The position numbers and the translations under genes are program-made. The notes beneath the pieces were generated by a model. The model did no database searches. It was given only the letters and a program-made list of their open reading frames with translations, and had not been told where the DNA came from. A stretch of 64,000 nt of DNA from Elymus sibiricus (Eukaryota > Streptophyta > Magnoliopsida > Poales > Poaceae): positions 269,398,288-269,462,287 of the forward strand of contig CM077673.1 in NCBI GenBank assembly GCA_039707655.1. Direction: 5' to 3'. Shown here in pieces: positions 19,841 to 30,838 of this stretch; the first letter of the stretch is position 1; each line of letters opens with the position of its first letter.

Positions 19841-20695
19841 TGTCGGGGTAAACAAATAGGGGTGTTCATTCCCCCTGACTTGTGCACGGACAAACAGCCA
19901 CCAGCGCCCGGCAGCAACAACCCGCAGAAGGCCAAGCAAACGCCGGCAACACAAGCCCGACGCGGCAGCCCAAGCCTGGACTGCAACGCGCCAAGTGCGC
20001 CCCCGGAGGCTGCCGGGGACCAAGACATGCACATCTTCCTGAAGACCCGGCAAGCCATCCCCCGGCCGCCGCTCCACTGCATCGCTACACCAGTCACTTA
20101 TCGATGCGGTGTCAAGCCCTCAAGCAGCTAATCAGCTCTCTCTAAGCATGTGGCGACATGCCGAGAGACAAGTTATACTCAATTGACACCTGCCCAGCAG
20201 CGTGTCAAGACCATAAGCGACGACCGGCCAAGCGGTGGCAAGAGCTTGCCGGGGATGCACCCCCGAGCGCCACCTAGGCAGGTAATCATGGTATTTTGTC
20301 CTAAATGCCAGAGTTAGGTATGATAGCTCTGCTAAGCTATCTAATCGATAAATAATGAATGTATTGCCATTGTGGTAACCCCTTGCACTATAAAAGGAGT
20401 CCCAAGGCTACCTAGATCAAGATTCGGACTTTCGAACACTTTCGCATAGTAGCTCACCCCGATAGCAGCTCTTGCCGGGGTTAATCTCTGTGCGTTCTTC
20501 GTGTTCCTCTGATCAATACACCAAAAAGTAGGAGTAGGGTTTTAGCTTAGCAGCGGCCCGAACCTAGGTAAAATGCCAGTGTCCTGATCGTCGCGCCGTC
20601 TCATGCTCTCCGCTCTTCGTGCAACGTGACCCCCCTTGCCGAACTACAAGGGGCCTTTGGTCCCATAGGTGATCGTGAGCATCCGTGCCCCGACA
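19841..20695 (+). repeat. 3' LTR of the Tat-like element
   Basis: 855 bp, TGTCGGGG...CCCCGACA, preceded by CAGGCCCAGGGGCTTC (possible polypurine tract). By eye it differs from the 5' LTR by a few percent plus one small deletion. Positions 19591-19840 upstream hold nothing recognisable. Confidence 0.9.
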
Positions 20696-21717
20696 CCTAC
20701 TGGTCTGTTGTTAGTACCTAGATGGCTATCTCTCTCTCTCTTGATCTTCAATACAAAGTTCACTGCATCTTCGCGGTGATCTATTTGATGTAATCACTTT
20801 GTGCGGTGCGTTTGTTGGGATCTGATGAATTGTGGATTTATGTTCAGATTATTCATGGAAAAGATTTGAGTCTTATCTGATTTATATTATGATTATTATT
20901 TGCATGATTATTATAGCTTCTTAAATCTCTTCGATCTATTGAAATAGTTTGACCAACTAGATTGATATTTCTTAAGTGAGAGGGGTGCGTTGTAGTGGGT
21001 TCAACCTGACGGGTTTCTATATCCCAGTGACAAAGTAGGGGACAAGATACGTCTTTGTGTTGTTGCCACTAAGGATAAAATGATGGGGTTAATTCATATT
21101 GATTGAATTCACTTTGTCTACATCATGTCATTGTTCTCCAAGCATTACTCTGTTTTACTTAATACTCTAGATGCATGATGGATAGCGGTCGATGGGTGGA
21201 GTAATAGTAATAGGTGCAGGCATGAGTCGGCCTATTTGCTTATGGACGTGATGCCTATATACACATGATCATTGCCGTGAATAAATATTGCAAAACTATG
21301 TGCCTTTCAATCAATTGCCCAACAGTAATTTGTTTACCCATTGTATGCCTACTATATGAGAGAAGCCACTACAGAACACTACAGCCCCCGGGTCTATTCA
21401 CTTATAAAGTTACAAAAGACTTTAATACCTTGCTGCCATTTATTTACCTTTATTTTATTTTGCAATTTAGAATATTCAACTATCATCTACGTTCACTAGC
21501 TTGCAAATAACGAGTCCAAGGGGATTGACAACCCTCTTGCCCGCATTGGGTGCAAATGTTTGCTTCTTTGTGTGCAGTCGCTGAAGACGGGGGTTGTGTG
21601 CTACTCCTATTTTTTCAATAAACCTTAGTTCTCTACTGAGGGAAAAACTCATCTATACTGTGTTGCATCACCCGTTCCTCTTCGCGGAAAACCCAACGCA
21701 GATCACAAGTATCAACT

Positions 21718-22196
21718 GCCTTATGTGATTCAGGAGCCGGTGTTAGTGTTATGCCTTTCTCTCTATATAAAATACTTGATTTGAATAAGCTCACACCTAC
21801 TGAAATATCTTTGAAAATGGTTGATAAGTCTACTGATATACCTATTTGATTTGTGAGGATGTCCCCGTTGTTGTTGCAAATGTTACTATTTTGACGGACT
21901 TTGTTATTCTTGAGATGCCCGAGGACGACAACATGTCGATTATACTTGGTAGACCGTTTTTCAATACTACATGGGCTGTTATTGATTGCAACAAAAGCAA
22001 GGTTACTTTTGATGTTAATGGGAATCAACACACGGTATACTTTCCGAAGAAACAAGTTATGGTTAATAATATCAATTCTATTAAGCAAGTGGCAACAATT
22101 ACTTTTGGAGAGTTCAAATTACCTCTACCTATGGCCAAGAAGAAATATGATATTCTTATTGTTGGGGAAATGCATATCCCTATTGAGGTAACTTAG
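21718..22196 (+). pseudogene. Element O aspartic protease, copy 1
   Basis: The frame from 21718 reads ALCDSGAGVSVMPFSLYKI, with an intact DSGA active-site motif. It is the S target site, so upstream codons are separated by S. A one-base deletion (CCTATTTGATTT versus CCTATTTGGATTT in copy 2) shifts the frame and creates TGA near 21847. It then continues with EDVPVVVANVTILTDFVILE and SIILGRPFFNTTWAVIDCNK. The total of 479 nt versus 480 nt in copy 2 confirms the single-base loss. No RT follows; the frame closes at 22196. Confidence 0.8.
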
Positions 22197-22985
22197 TGTC
22201 ATACCAAAAAAAATCGGTTTCATGCCAATCGATAAGGGTTCATTAATAAGACATGATCAACCTTGTTAATGGATTCTTTTCGAGTAGCATGTGGTCGATA
22301 AATTTAGTAGGCACAACTTTATGTAACTTGAGTTTGCTCTCTATTATTTATAGTTTAATAAATAAAAATGCCATGATCATCCTGTTTTTTGAATAAACCG
22401 TGCAATAGAAAAATGACCCAAAAATAAAAGTGCTCAGAATGCCACAAAATTTTAACATTAATTTTTGTAGAATAGATTAGAATTTCTGGAGTTGAAAACA
22501 TCCCAGGGGATGCACCTGCTGCTCACAAGGCAGTAGGGCGCGACCACGCCACATGGGCGCACATATGTGCCTTGTGGGTGCCACATGGACCCACTCACTT
22601 ATTCCTTCAGTTCACATCATCTTTCACATCTAGCAAAAATTCCTGGTAGCTCTCTCTCTCTCTCTCGTGTTCTTGCTCCCAAACCTGAGATTTTCGATCT
22701 CTTTGCTCGAAGCTCCGTTTCTGAAACTGTTTTGAGGGATTGCTCCTTAGTATGTGCCTCCTCCATTGCTCAGATTAGTTTTTGCTATAGTAGATTATAT
22801 CTTGGATATTTTGCTGCACTTGGTGCTACTGAAAATGAGTCTTCATGTTGAATTCTGTGAGTTCTAAGTAGTTTGAATGCTTGATATGGCCTCTAGGCAT
22901 CCCTATGAGCAGTTGCTATCAATCATACAAAGTTTTGTTGACATGATTTTGTAGCCCAAAATTTCAGAAATTTGTTCCTAGGAAA
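22197..22985. other. Element O leader before ORF-1
   Basis: Non-coding, with a (TC)n run at about 22650-22668 and GC-rich CACCTGCTGCTCACAAGGCAG. The latter resembles the LTR sequence at 49900-49960, where leader-like sequence also occurs. In Athila elements the gene at this place is reached by splicing; candidate sites were not resolved. Confidence 0.5.
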
Positions 22986-23882
22986 ATGAACTTCTTACGG
23001 AGAAGTTCTTTGAGCCGGAGTCCCAAGGGAATCATTGGGGATGTCCGGGATCGTGACCTGAACATTCTGCGCAGGGCAGTGGTTTGGTCGTGCGAGTGGC
23101 CAGACCATGCATTCATGTCGGAAGCCGGGTTCCACCAAGAGTTCATGCAATTTATTGCAAATGCTGGTTTGACCAACTTCCTCTTAGATGAGTGTGACCA
23201 ATACCCCATCCTTATGAATTCCTTTGTGCAAAAATTATATTTCATGAATAGGCTCAATGTTCCCATGGTACGCTTTGATTTATATGTTGAACATTATGAG
23301 ATACCATTTACCGAATTTTGTCAAATATGCTTGATTCCCTCTAAGGGGGGATTAAGAGAACCCCGACCGGAGGAGTTTGAGGACTTCCTTCGCACCCTAA
23401 CTATGGGAGAAAATAGGGGTGTGTCAAGAGCCAGAGCGACTAGTTCACATTTACCCGTTGTGCACTACTTTGCTTTATTCATAGGGAAATGTTTGACTAC
23501 TAGGGATGAAGGTGGCACGAACAGTGCCCCTGACCTCTCCATTTTACACCGTGCACTTTTAAATGACAACACATACAACTTAGGAGCTATCATTGCACGT
23601 TGCTTGAACATCAATAGGACTAAGTGTAGAATTTATGGGGGTATTTATGTGACTCGCTTAGCGAAATGCTTTAATGTTAATATGTGCCCTTATGATTACT
23701 CGCTACCTAGAGTTTATCCGTATCATCAAGCTATGATAGATCACCACTTTATTGAAAACCCCGAACCTCCTCATAGCATTCGTTACAATTTGGTGTTTAG
23801 CGAGACTACTCGCGATGTTATGGTATTGCCTGCACCCTATTTGTTTGATTCTCATGCCAGGCAAGGATATGTCATCACGCCA
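22986..23882 (+). pseudogene. ATHILA ORF-1-like gene of element O, copy 1 (3'-truncated)
   Basis: Starts MNFLRRSSLSRSPKGIIGDV and is open for about 299 codons. The hallmarks are FHQEFMQFIANAGLTNFL, YEIPFTEFCQICLIPSKGG, PEEFEDFLRTLTMG and NTYNLGAIIARCLNINRTK. These match the conserved protein found after pol (the env position) in grass Athila elements and related to the ATHILA ORF-1 family. Its function is unknown. Copy 1 has no stop, but the last about 28 codons seen in copy 2 are missing because the duplication breakpoint falls at QGYVITPP, and the frame runs on into S sequence (PYTPTLR, to 23906). Confidence 0.75.
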
Positions 23883-23889
23883 CCGTACA
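23883..23889. other. Tandem-duplication junction with 7-bp microhomology
   Basis: The junction reads CCACCGTACACACCC. The two parental sequences are CCACCGGACATCACC (O, 47432 on) and TTGCCGGACACACCC (S, 7755 on), sharing CCGGACA. One base (G to T) has changed since. Confidence 0.85.
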
Positions 23890-24395
23890 CACCCACTTTG
23901 AGATAGACACAAGATCACCATGATTTGTTAGAATAATCTTTGTGCTTCACTTATACCTTTTGAGATTAGCAGTTGCTCTAGTACTTCACTTATATGTTTT
24001 AGAGCACAGTGGCGTATAAATTTTATAGAAATAATTGCACTCTCAATCTTATATTTGTTTGAGAATTAATAAATGGTGACGGTAATTTGCATGGGTTATA
24101 AGACTAGTCCAAAAATAACATGTATCCAATGAGTGTATAATCAAAACCACATGTAGCACATAAAATAGAAATTGTGGGTTAATGATATTGATGTGGTAAT
24201 ATGAAAGGGCATGAGTGCATGATCATTGGTTAGTTAAAGTATTGTGAATTTGAGGGTGTTAACTTGTTGTTCATCTAAATATTTTTTATAGCATGGTGAT
24301 GATGTGTGAGCATACTTACTACTCGTTGAAAACCTAGTGTTGTTTAAGTCGGAGGCGTGCGATGGTTAAATCCTCCCAACCTCCTCCCTAGGAGC
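23883..24395 (+). mobile_element. Element S 3' untranslated region, duplication copy 2, left part
   Basis: Matches 7758-8268 closely. It is interrupted after GGAGC (24391-24395) by Angela 1 and resumes at 42245. No gene. Confidence 0.85.
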
Positions 24396-26202
24396 TGTTG
24401 GAAATATGCCCTAGAGGCAATAATAAAAGTAGTTATTATTATATTTCCTTGTTCATGATAATCGTTTATTATCCATGCTATAATTGTATTAATTGGAAAC
24501 ACCGATACATGTGTGGATACATAGACAACACTATGTCCCTAGTATGCCTCTAGTAGACTAGCTTGTTAATCAAAGATGGTCAAGGTTTCCTAGCCATGGA
24601 CATGAGATGTCATTTGATAACGGGATCACATCATTAGGAGAATGATGTGATGGACAAGACCCAAACTATGAACATAGCATATGATCGTGTCAGTTTATTG
24701 CTATTGTTTTCTGCATGTCAAGTATCTGTTCCTATGACCATGAGATCATGCAACTCACTGACACCGAAGGAGTACCTTCTGTGTATCAAACGTCACAACG
24801 TAACTGGGTGACTATAAAGATGCTCTACAGGTATCTTCGAGGGTGTCTATTGAGTGGGCATGGATCAAGACTGGGATTTGTTACTCCGTGTGACGGAGGG
24901 GTATCTCGGGGCCCACTCGGTAATACAACATCACAACAAGCCTTGCAAGCAATGTGACTAAAGTGTTAGCCACGGGATCTTGTATTACGGAACGAGTAAA
25001 GAGACGTGCCGGTAACGAGATTGAACTAGGTATAGAGATACCGACGATCGAATCTCGGGCAAGTAACATACCGAAGAACAAAGGGAACAACGTACGGGAT
25101 TAACTGAATCCTTGACATAGAGATTCAACCGATAAAGATCTTCGTAGAATATGTAGGAACCAATATGGGCATCTAGGTCCTGCTATTGGTTATTGACCGT
25201 ACAGGTGTCTCGGTCATGTCTACATAGTTCTCGAACCCGCAGGGTCTGCACACTTAAGGTTCGGTGACATTTCGGTAGTATAGAGTTATGTATGGTGGTG
25301 ACCGAAGGTTGTTCAGAGTCCCGGATGAGATCCTGTACATCACGAGGAGCTCCAGAATGGTCCGGAGGTAAAGATTGATATATAGGAAGTCCCGTTTTGG
25401 TCACCGGAAAAGTTTCGGGTATTTCGGTAGTGTACCGGGAGTGCTAGGAGGGGTGCCGGGGACCATCGGGGGGGGGGGGCGGTGTCTCGACCCAATGGGC
25501 CTCATGGGCTGTGGGAGGAGTCAAGCCAGCACTTAGTGGGCTGGCCGAGCCCCCCACTAAGGCCCATGCGGCTGGGGGTGGGAAAACACAAAGGTGGAAA
25601 GAGTTTCCAAGTGGAGGAAGAGGAATCCTACTCCTAGTAGGATTGGAGTAGGACTCCTCCACCTCTCCCCCTTGCGGCCGCACCAAGGGGCAGCCCTTGG
25701 GCCACCGGCCTCCCTCCCCTTCTTCCTATGTATACTAGAGGGAGAGAGGGCAAAATCACTTCAACCCTAAGCCACGGTGCAGCCCTCTTTCCCAATAGAT
25801 CAAGTCCTCTAGTTTTCAGCAGTGCTTACGCGAAGCCCTGCTGGAATAGTTCCACCACCACCGCCGCCGCGCCGTCGCGCTGCCGGAGAACTCATCTACC
25901 TCTCCGCTCCCTCTTGCTGGATCAAGAAGGCGGAGATCGTCATCGAGCTGTACGTGTGCTGAACGCGAAGGTGTCGTCCGTTCGGCGCTAGATCGGGATG
26001 GATCGTGATTAGATCGCGGGACGCTCGGCGATTTGGATCGCGAAGACGTTCGACTACATCAACCGCGTTTCTTAATGCTTCCCTCTTAGCGATCTACAAG
26101 GGTATGTAGATCCACTCTCCCTCTCGTAGATGCTCATCACCATGGATAGATCTTGCGTGTGCGTAGGAAAAAAATTTGTTTCCCATGCAACGTTCCCCAC
26201 CA
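24396..26202 (+). repeat. Angela 1 5' LTR
   Basis: 1807 bp. It contains a G-run near 25470 (eleven G) and a CTATGTATAC box (about 25724) that is CTATATATAC in the 3' LTR (about 41764). It ends CCCCACCA instead of the usual CCAACA. It lacks the AGCGGTACTACCGC array seen in Angela 2. Confidence 0.95.
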
Positions 26203-26203
26203 G

Positions 26204-26215
26204 TGGCATCTGAGC
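26204..26215 (+). promoter_or_regulatory. Angela 1 primer-binding site (initiator tRNA-Met type, decayed)
   Basis: TGGCATCTGAGC directly after the LTR, against the standard TGGTATCAGAGC: two mismatches. Confidence 0.8.
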
Positions 26216-27460
26216 TAGCTCTATGTGTAGATGAGATCACAAGTAGAACACAAAGGAGTTTGTGGGCGTTGATATTCAGATTGCTTCCTCTCTTGGTCTT
26301 TTCTTGATTCGGCGGTATTGTGGGATGAAGCAGCCCGGACCAACATTACTCGTACGCTTACGAGAGACCGGTCCCATCAACTGACATGTAACTTCATTGC
26401 ATAAAGATGGTTGGCGGGTGTCTGTTTCTCCCACTTTAGTCGGATCGGACTTGACAAAGGCGGTCCTTGAGAAGGTTGAATAGCAATTTTTGTATCACCG
26501 TTGTGGTTTTTGCGTAGGTAAGAATTGTTCTTGCTAGATACCCGTAGCAGCCACGTAAAACTTGCAACAACAATGAGAGGACGTCTAACTTGTTTTTGCA
26601 GGGTATGTTGTGATGTGATATGGTCAATTACATGATGAGATATATGTGATGTATGAGATGATCATGTATTGTATAGAATATCACGACTTGCATGTCGATG
26701 AGTACGGCAACCGGCAGGAGCCATAGGGTTGTCTTTAATTATTTTTGTCGTTTTGCTTTACATTATCGCTATGAGTTAGCAATAGTCAAGGAAGCAACAG
26801 TCGGTGCGACAACCTCATGGCGACACGTTGATGGAGATTAAGATGATGGAGATCATGGTGTCATGCCGGTGACGATGGAGATCATGCCGGTGCTTTGGAG
26901 ATGGAGATCAAAAGCACAAGTTCATGGCCATATCATGTCACTTATGATTTGCATGTGATGTTAATCCTTTTATGCATCTTATTTTGCTTAGGACGACAGT
27001 AGCATTATAAGGTGATCCCTCACTTAAATTTCAAGATAAATTGTGTTCTCCCCGAGGGTGCACCGTTGCGAAAGTTCATCGTTTCGAGACACCACGTGAT
27101 GATCGGGTGTGATAGACTCTACGTTCGCATACAACGGGTGCAAGCCAGTGTTGCACGTGCGGAACACTCGGGTTAAACTTGACGAGCCTAGCATGTACAG
27201 ACATGGCCTCGGAACACAAGAGACCGAAAGGTCGAGCATGAGTCATATAGTAGATATGATCAACATGAAGATGTTCACCATTGAAACCACCTCAACTCAC
27301 GTGATGATCGGACTTGAGTTCGTGGATTTGGATCATGTGACACTCGAATGACCGGAGGGATGTCAATTTGAGTGGGGTTTTTTTAAGTAATATGATTAAC
27401 TAAACTCATTATCTTGAACAATAGTCTAAGTTGTTTTTGCAAAAAATTATGTTGTAGATC
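26216..27460 (+). other. Angela 1 untranslated leader
   Basis: About 1.25 kb between primer site and gag ATG. It holds four spaced copies of GATGGAGAT (about 26829-26913) and, near the end, a 52-codon ORF listed separately. Otherwise non-coding; about 97% like the Angela 2 leader by eye. Confidence 0.7.
27193..27351 (+). CDS. Upstream ORF in the Angela 1 leader (52 codons)
   Basis: An ATG ORF beginning MYRHGLGTQETERSS and ending DLDHVTLE, closing 109 nt before the gag ATG. An ORF of the same length and nearly the same sequence is intact in Angela 2 (33669-33827), although gag-pol of both elements is full of stops. No domain recognised. It could regulate gag translation, or it could be packaging or dimerisation sequence that happens to be open. 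Coding is not proven. Confidence 0.4.
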   Translation: MYRHGLGTQETERSSMSHIVDMINMKMFTIETTSTHVMIGLEFVDLDHVTLE

Positions 27461-30400
27461 ATGGCTCGCGCAGTAGCACCCCTGAATTTTAATGCGTTCC
27501 TAGAGAAAGCTAAGTTGAAAGATGATGGAAGTAACTTTGTGTACCGGGCCCGTAATCTAAGGATTATCCTTACGGCTTCCCAAAAGGTTTATGTCCTTGA
27601 TGCACCGCTTGGTGATCCACCCGCTCCAGTAGAGTCTTTAGATGTTGCGAACGCCTGGCAGGCTCGTTCTGATGATTACTCAATGGTTCAATGTGCAATG
27701 TTGTATGGCTTAGAATCGGAACTTCAAAGACATTTTGAACGTCATGGAGCATATGATATGTTCCAGGAGTTGAAGTTTATATTTCAGAAGAATGCCCGGA
27801 TCGAGAGGTATGAGACCTCCGATAAGTTCTATGCCTGCAAGATGGAGGAGAACAGGTCTGTCAATGAACACATACTCAAAATGTCTGGGTATTCCACACG
27901 TCTAGCTGAATTGGGGATGCCCCTTCCAGCAGAGGCGATCACTGATAGAGTTCTTAAATCATTGCCACCTAGCTACAAGAGCTTCGTGTTGAACTATAAC
28001 ATGCACGGGATGAACAAGTCAGTCGCTGAGCTGTTTGCGATGTTGAAAGTCGCTGGGTCTGAGATTCAGAAAGAGCATCAAGTGTTGATGGTCAATAAAA
28101 CCACTAGTTTCAAGAAGAATGGCAAGGGTAAGAAGGGTAACTCCAAGAAGAGTGGCAAAGTAGTTGCCCCTCCCGTGAAGAAACCCAAGGCTGGACCCAA
28201 GCCAGAAACTGAGTGCTTTCATTGCAAGGGAACTGGTCACTGGAAGCGGAACTGCCCCAAGTATTTGGCTGACAAGAAGGGGGCCAACAACAAACAAGGT
28301 ATATATGATATACATGTTATTGATGTGTACCTTACCAACTCTCGTTGTAGTGCCTGGGTATTTGATACTGGTGCGGTTGCTCACATTTGCAACTCAAAAC
28401 AGGAACTGCGGAATAGACGGAGGCTGGCAAAGGACGGAGTGACGATGCGCGTGGGAAATGGTTCCAAGGTTGATGTGATCGCCGTCGGCACGCTCGCTCT
28501 TCGATTACCATCGGGATTAGTGATGAACCTGAATAATTGTTATTTAGTGCCTAAGTTAAGCATGAACATTATATCTGGATCTTGTTTATTGCGAGACGGT
28601 TACTCATTTAAATCAGAGAATAATGGTTGTTCTATTTATATGAGTAATATCTTTTATGGTCATGCACCCAATGTGAGGGGTTTATTCTTATTGAATCTCG
28701 ATAGTGATGATACACATGTTCATAACATTGATGCCAAAAGATGTAGAGTTGATAATGATAGTACCACTTTCTTGTGGCAGTGCCGTTTAGGTCATATTGG
28801 TGTAAAACGCATGAAGAAGCTCCATGCTGATGGACTTTTGGAGTCACTTGATTTTGAATCACTTGACACATGTGAGCCATGCCTCATGGGCAAGATGACT
28901 AAGACGCCGTTCTCTGGAACAATGAAACGGGCAAGTGACTTGTTGGAAATCATACATACCGATGTGTACGGTCCGATGAGCATTGAGGGGCGCGGTGGAT
29001 ATCGTTATTTTCTCACCTTCACTGATGACTTAAGTAGATATGGGTATATTTACTTAATGAAACACAAGTCCGAAACGTTTGAAAAGTTCAAGCAATTTCA
29101 GAGTGAAGTTGAGAATCATCGTAACAAGAAGATTAAATTCCTACGATCTGATCGAGGAGGAGAATATCTGAGTCATGAGTTTGGCAGTCACTTAAGACAG
29201 TGTGGAATTGTTTCACAATTGACACCGCCTGGAACACCACAGCGTAATGGCGTGTCCGAACGTCGTAATCGAACCTTATTGGATATGGTGCGATCTATGA
29301 TGTCTCTTGCCGATTTGCCACTATTGTTTTGGGGTTATGCATTACATACAGTTGCATTCACTTTAAATAGGGCACCATCGAAATCCATTGAGACGACGCC
29401 ATATGAACTGTGGTTTGGCAAGAAGCCAAAGTTGTCGTTTCTTAAAGTTTGGGGATGTGATGCTTATGTCAAAAAGCTTCACCCTGAAAAACTGGAACCC
29501 AAAGCGGAGAAATGCGTCTTCATTGGATACCAAAAAGAGACAGTTGGGTATACCTTCTATCTCAGATCCGAAGGTAAAGTGTTTGTCGCTAAAAACGGAA
29601 CATTTCTCGAGAAAGAGTTTCTCTCGAAAGAATTGAGTGGGAGGAAAATAGAACTTGATGAGGTTGTTGAACCTTTACTTCAACCTAAGAGTAGCGCAGC
29701 ACAGAAAGATGTTTCTGTGGAGCCTGCATCAGTTGAAGAGGAAGTTAATGATGATGATCATGAAGCTTCGAATCAAGTTGCTATCGAACCTCGTAGGTCG
29801 ACAAGGACGCGTACTGCTACAGAGTGGTACGGCACCCCTGTCTTAGAGGTCATGTTGTTGGACAACGATGAACCTACGAGCTATGGAGAAGCGATGATGG
29901 GCCCGGATTCCGAGAAATGGTTAGAGGCCATGAAATCCGAGATGGGATCCATGTATGAAAACAAAGTATGGGCTTTGGAAGTTTTACCTGAAGGGCGTAA
30001 GGCCATTCAGAACAAGTGGATCTTTAAGAGGAAGACGGACGCGGACGGTAATGTCACCGTCTATAAAGCTCGACTTGTGGCAAAGGGTTTTTCACAAGTT
30101 CAAGGAGTTGACTACGATGAGACCTTCTCACCCGTAGCGATGCTTAAGTCCGTCAGAATCATGTTAGCAATAGCTGCCTTTTTCGATTATGAAATTTGGC
30201 AGATGGATGTCAAAACAGCGTTCCTCAACGGTTTCCTTGAGGAAGAGTTGTATATGATGTAACCAGAAGGTTTTGTCGATTCAGAGAATGTTGACAAAGT
30301 TTGCAAACTCCAGCGATCCATTTATGGGCTGGTGCAAGCATCTCGGAGTTGGAATAAGTGCTTTGATGAGGTGATCAAAGCGTTTGGGTTTATACAAGTT

Positions 30401-30838
30401 CACGGAGAAGCTTGTATTTACAAGAAAGTGAGTGGGAGCTCTATAGCGTTTCTAATATTATATGTGGATGACATATTGCTGATTGGAAACAATATAGAAA
30501 TGTTGGAAAGCGTAAAGGAATATTTGAACAAGAGTTTTTCAATGAAGCACCTAGGAGAAGCTGCTTTCATATTAGGCATCAAGATCTATAGAGATAGATC
30601 GAGACGCTTAATAGGACTTTCACAGAGCACATACCTTGACAAAAGTTTGAAGAAGTTCAAAATGGATCAGTCCAAGAAGGGGTTCTTGCCTATATTGCAA
30701 GGTGTAAAGTTGAGTAAGACTCAATGCCCAGTGACTGCAGAAGATAGAGAAAAGATGAGTGTCGTCCCCTATGCTTCAGCCATAGGCTCTATCATGTATG
30801 CAATGCTGTGCACAAGACCCGATGTCAGCCTTGCCATA
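27461..30838 (+). pseudogene. Angela 1 gag-pol, 5' part (gag, protease, integrase, RT)
   Basis: A 933-codon open frame, 27461-30262, then a stop. In order: gag (UBN2/retrotrans_gag type) with zinc knuckle CFHCKGTGHWKRNC (about residue 250); protease with WVFDTGAVAHIC; integrase zinc-binding region, catalytic core with HTDVYGP, RSDRGGEY and TPQRNGVSERRNRTL; RT starting NKWIFKRKTDADGN. The integrase HHCC finger reads LWQCRLGHIG where Angela 2 has LWHCRLGHIG, so the first zinc ligand is lost. The TAA at 30260 and a small frameshift near 30275-30285 break RT. RT resumes at 30332 (YVDDILLIG) until Angela 2 inserts at 30839. This is the longest open frame in the window. Confidence 0.9.

Larger units (their letters stand above)
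11782..20695 (+). mobile_element. Tat-like LTR retrotransposon without pol, carrying an antisense gene
   Basis: It is bounded by LTRs 11782-12664 and 19841-20695 (start TGTCGGGGTAAAC, end GCCCCGACA) and by a perfect 5-bp target duplication, CCTAC (11777-11781 and 20696-20700). The insertion splits the S LTR between its ACAGACCTAC and TGGTCTGTTG. The interior holds a short sense ORF and a long antisense gene with a PF04195-type ('putative gypsy type transposon') domain. Antisense genes are known from Tat-lineage Gypsy elements. I see no protease, RT or integrase, so it depends on a partner. Lineage is inferred from the antisense gene only. Confidence 0.8.
5144..21714 (+). mobile_element. Element S: Sabrina/WHAM-like Athila-type Gypsy retrotransposon, right part with nested insertions
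   Basis: Gag and protease remnants (5147-6817) are followed by a long untranslated region and a purine-rich stretch ending AAGCTTGGGGATGCT. An LTR starts TGATACGTCTCCAACG at 9706. Removing two insertions, the LTR continues to ...GTATCA at 21714. No RT, RNase H or integrase signature was found in 6818-9705, so the element looks non-autonomous. The 5' part and 5' LTR lie left of the CACTA insertion. The family name is from memory of the LTR start. S sits inside the protease gene of element O. Confidence 0.8.
9706..21714 (+). repeat. 3' LTR of element S, split into three pieces
   Basis: The pieces are 9706-10200, 11708-11781 and 20696-21714, about 1.58 kb in total, matching the uninterrupted copy at 43682-45262. 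It starts TGATACG and ends GTATCA. A TATAAA box is visible at 10073-10078 (TACAAA in copy 2). A solo LTR and a Tat-like element interrupt it. Confidence 0.85.
7758..23882. repeat. Tandem duplication, copy 1
   Basis: Corresponds segment by segment to 23883-47434: S 3' region, S LTR, then O protease, leader and ORF-1. After removing the solo LTR (10201-11707) and the Tat-like element (11782-20695) with their target duplications, about 5.69 kb remains. Confidence 0.85.
21715..23882 (+). mobile_element. Element O (Athila-type Gypsy), fragment in duplication copy 1
   Basis: Starts within the protease gene at the S insertion point (...GTATCA|ACTGCC) and stops inside ORF-1 at the duplication breakpoint. 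It contains protease, a leader and an ATHILA ORF-1-like gene. Confidence 0.8.

Noticed and set aside
22986..23882. ORF-1 of element O as a retroviral-type envelope gene.
   Set aside because: It is at the env position, but I see no signal peptide or transmembrane segment, and it matches the ATHILA ORF-1 type protein.
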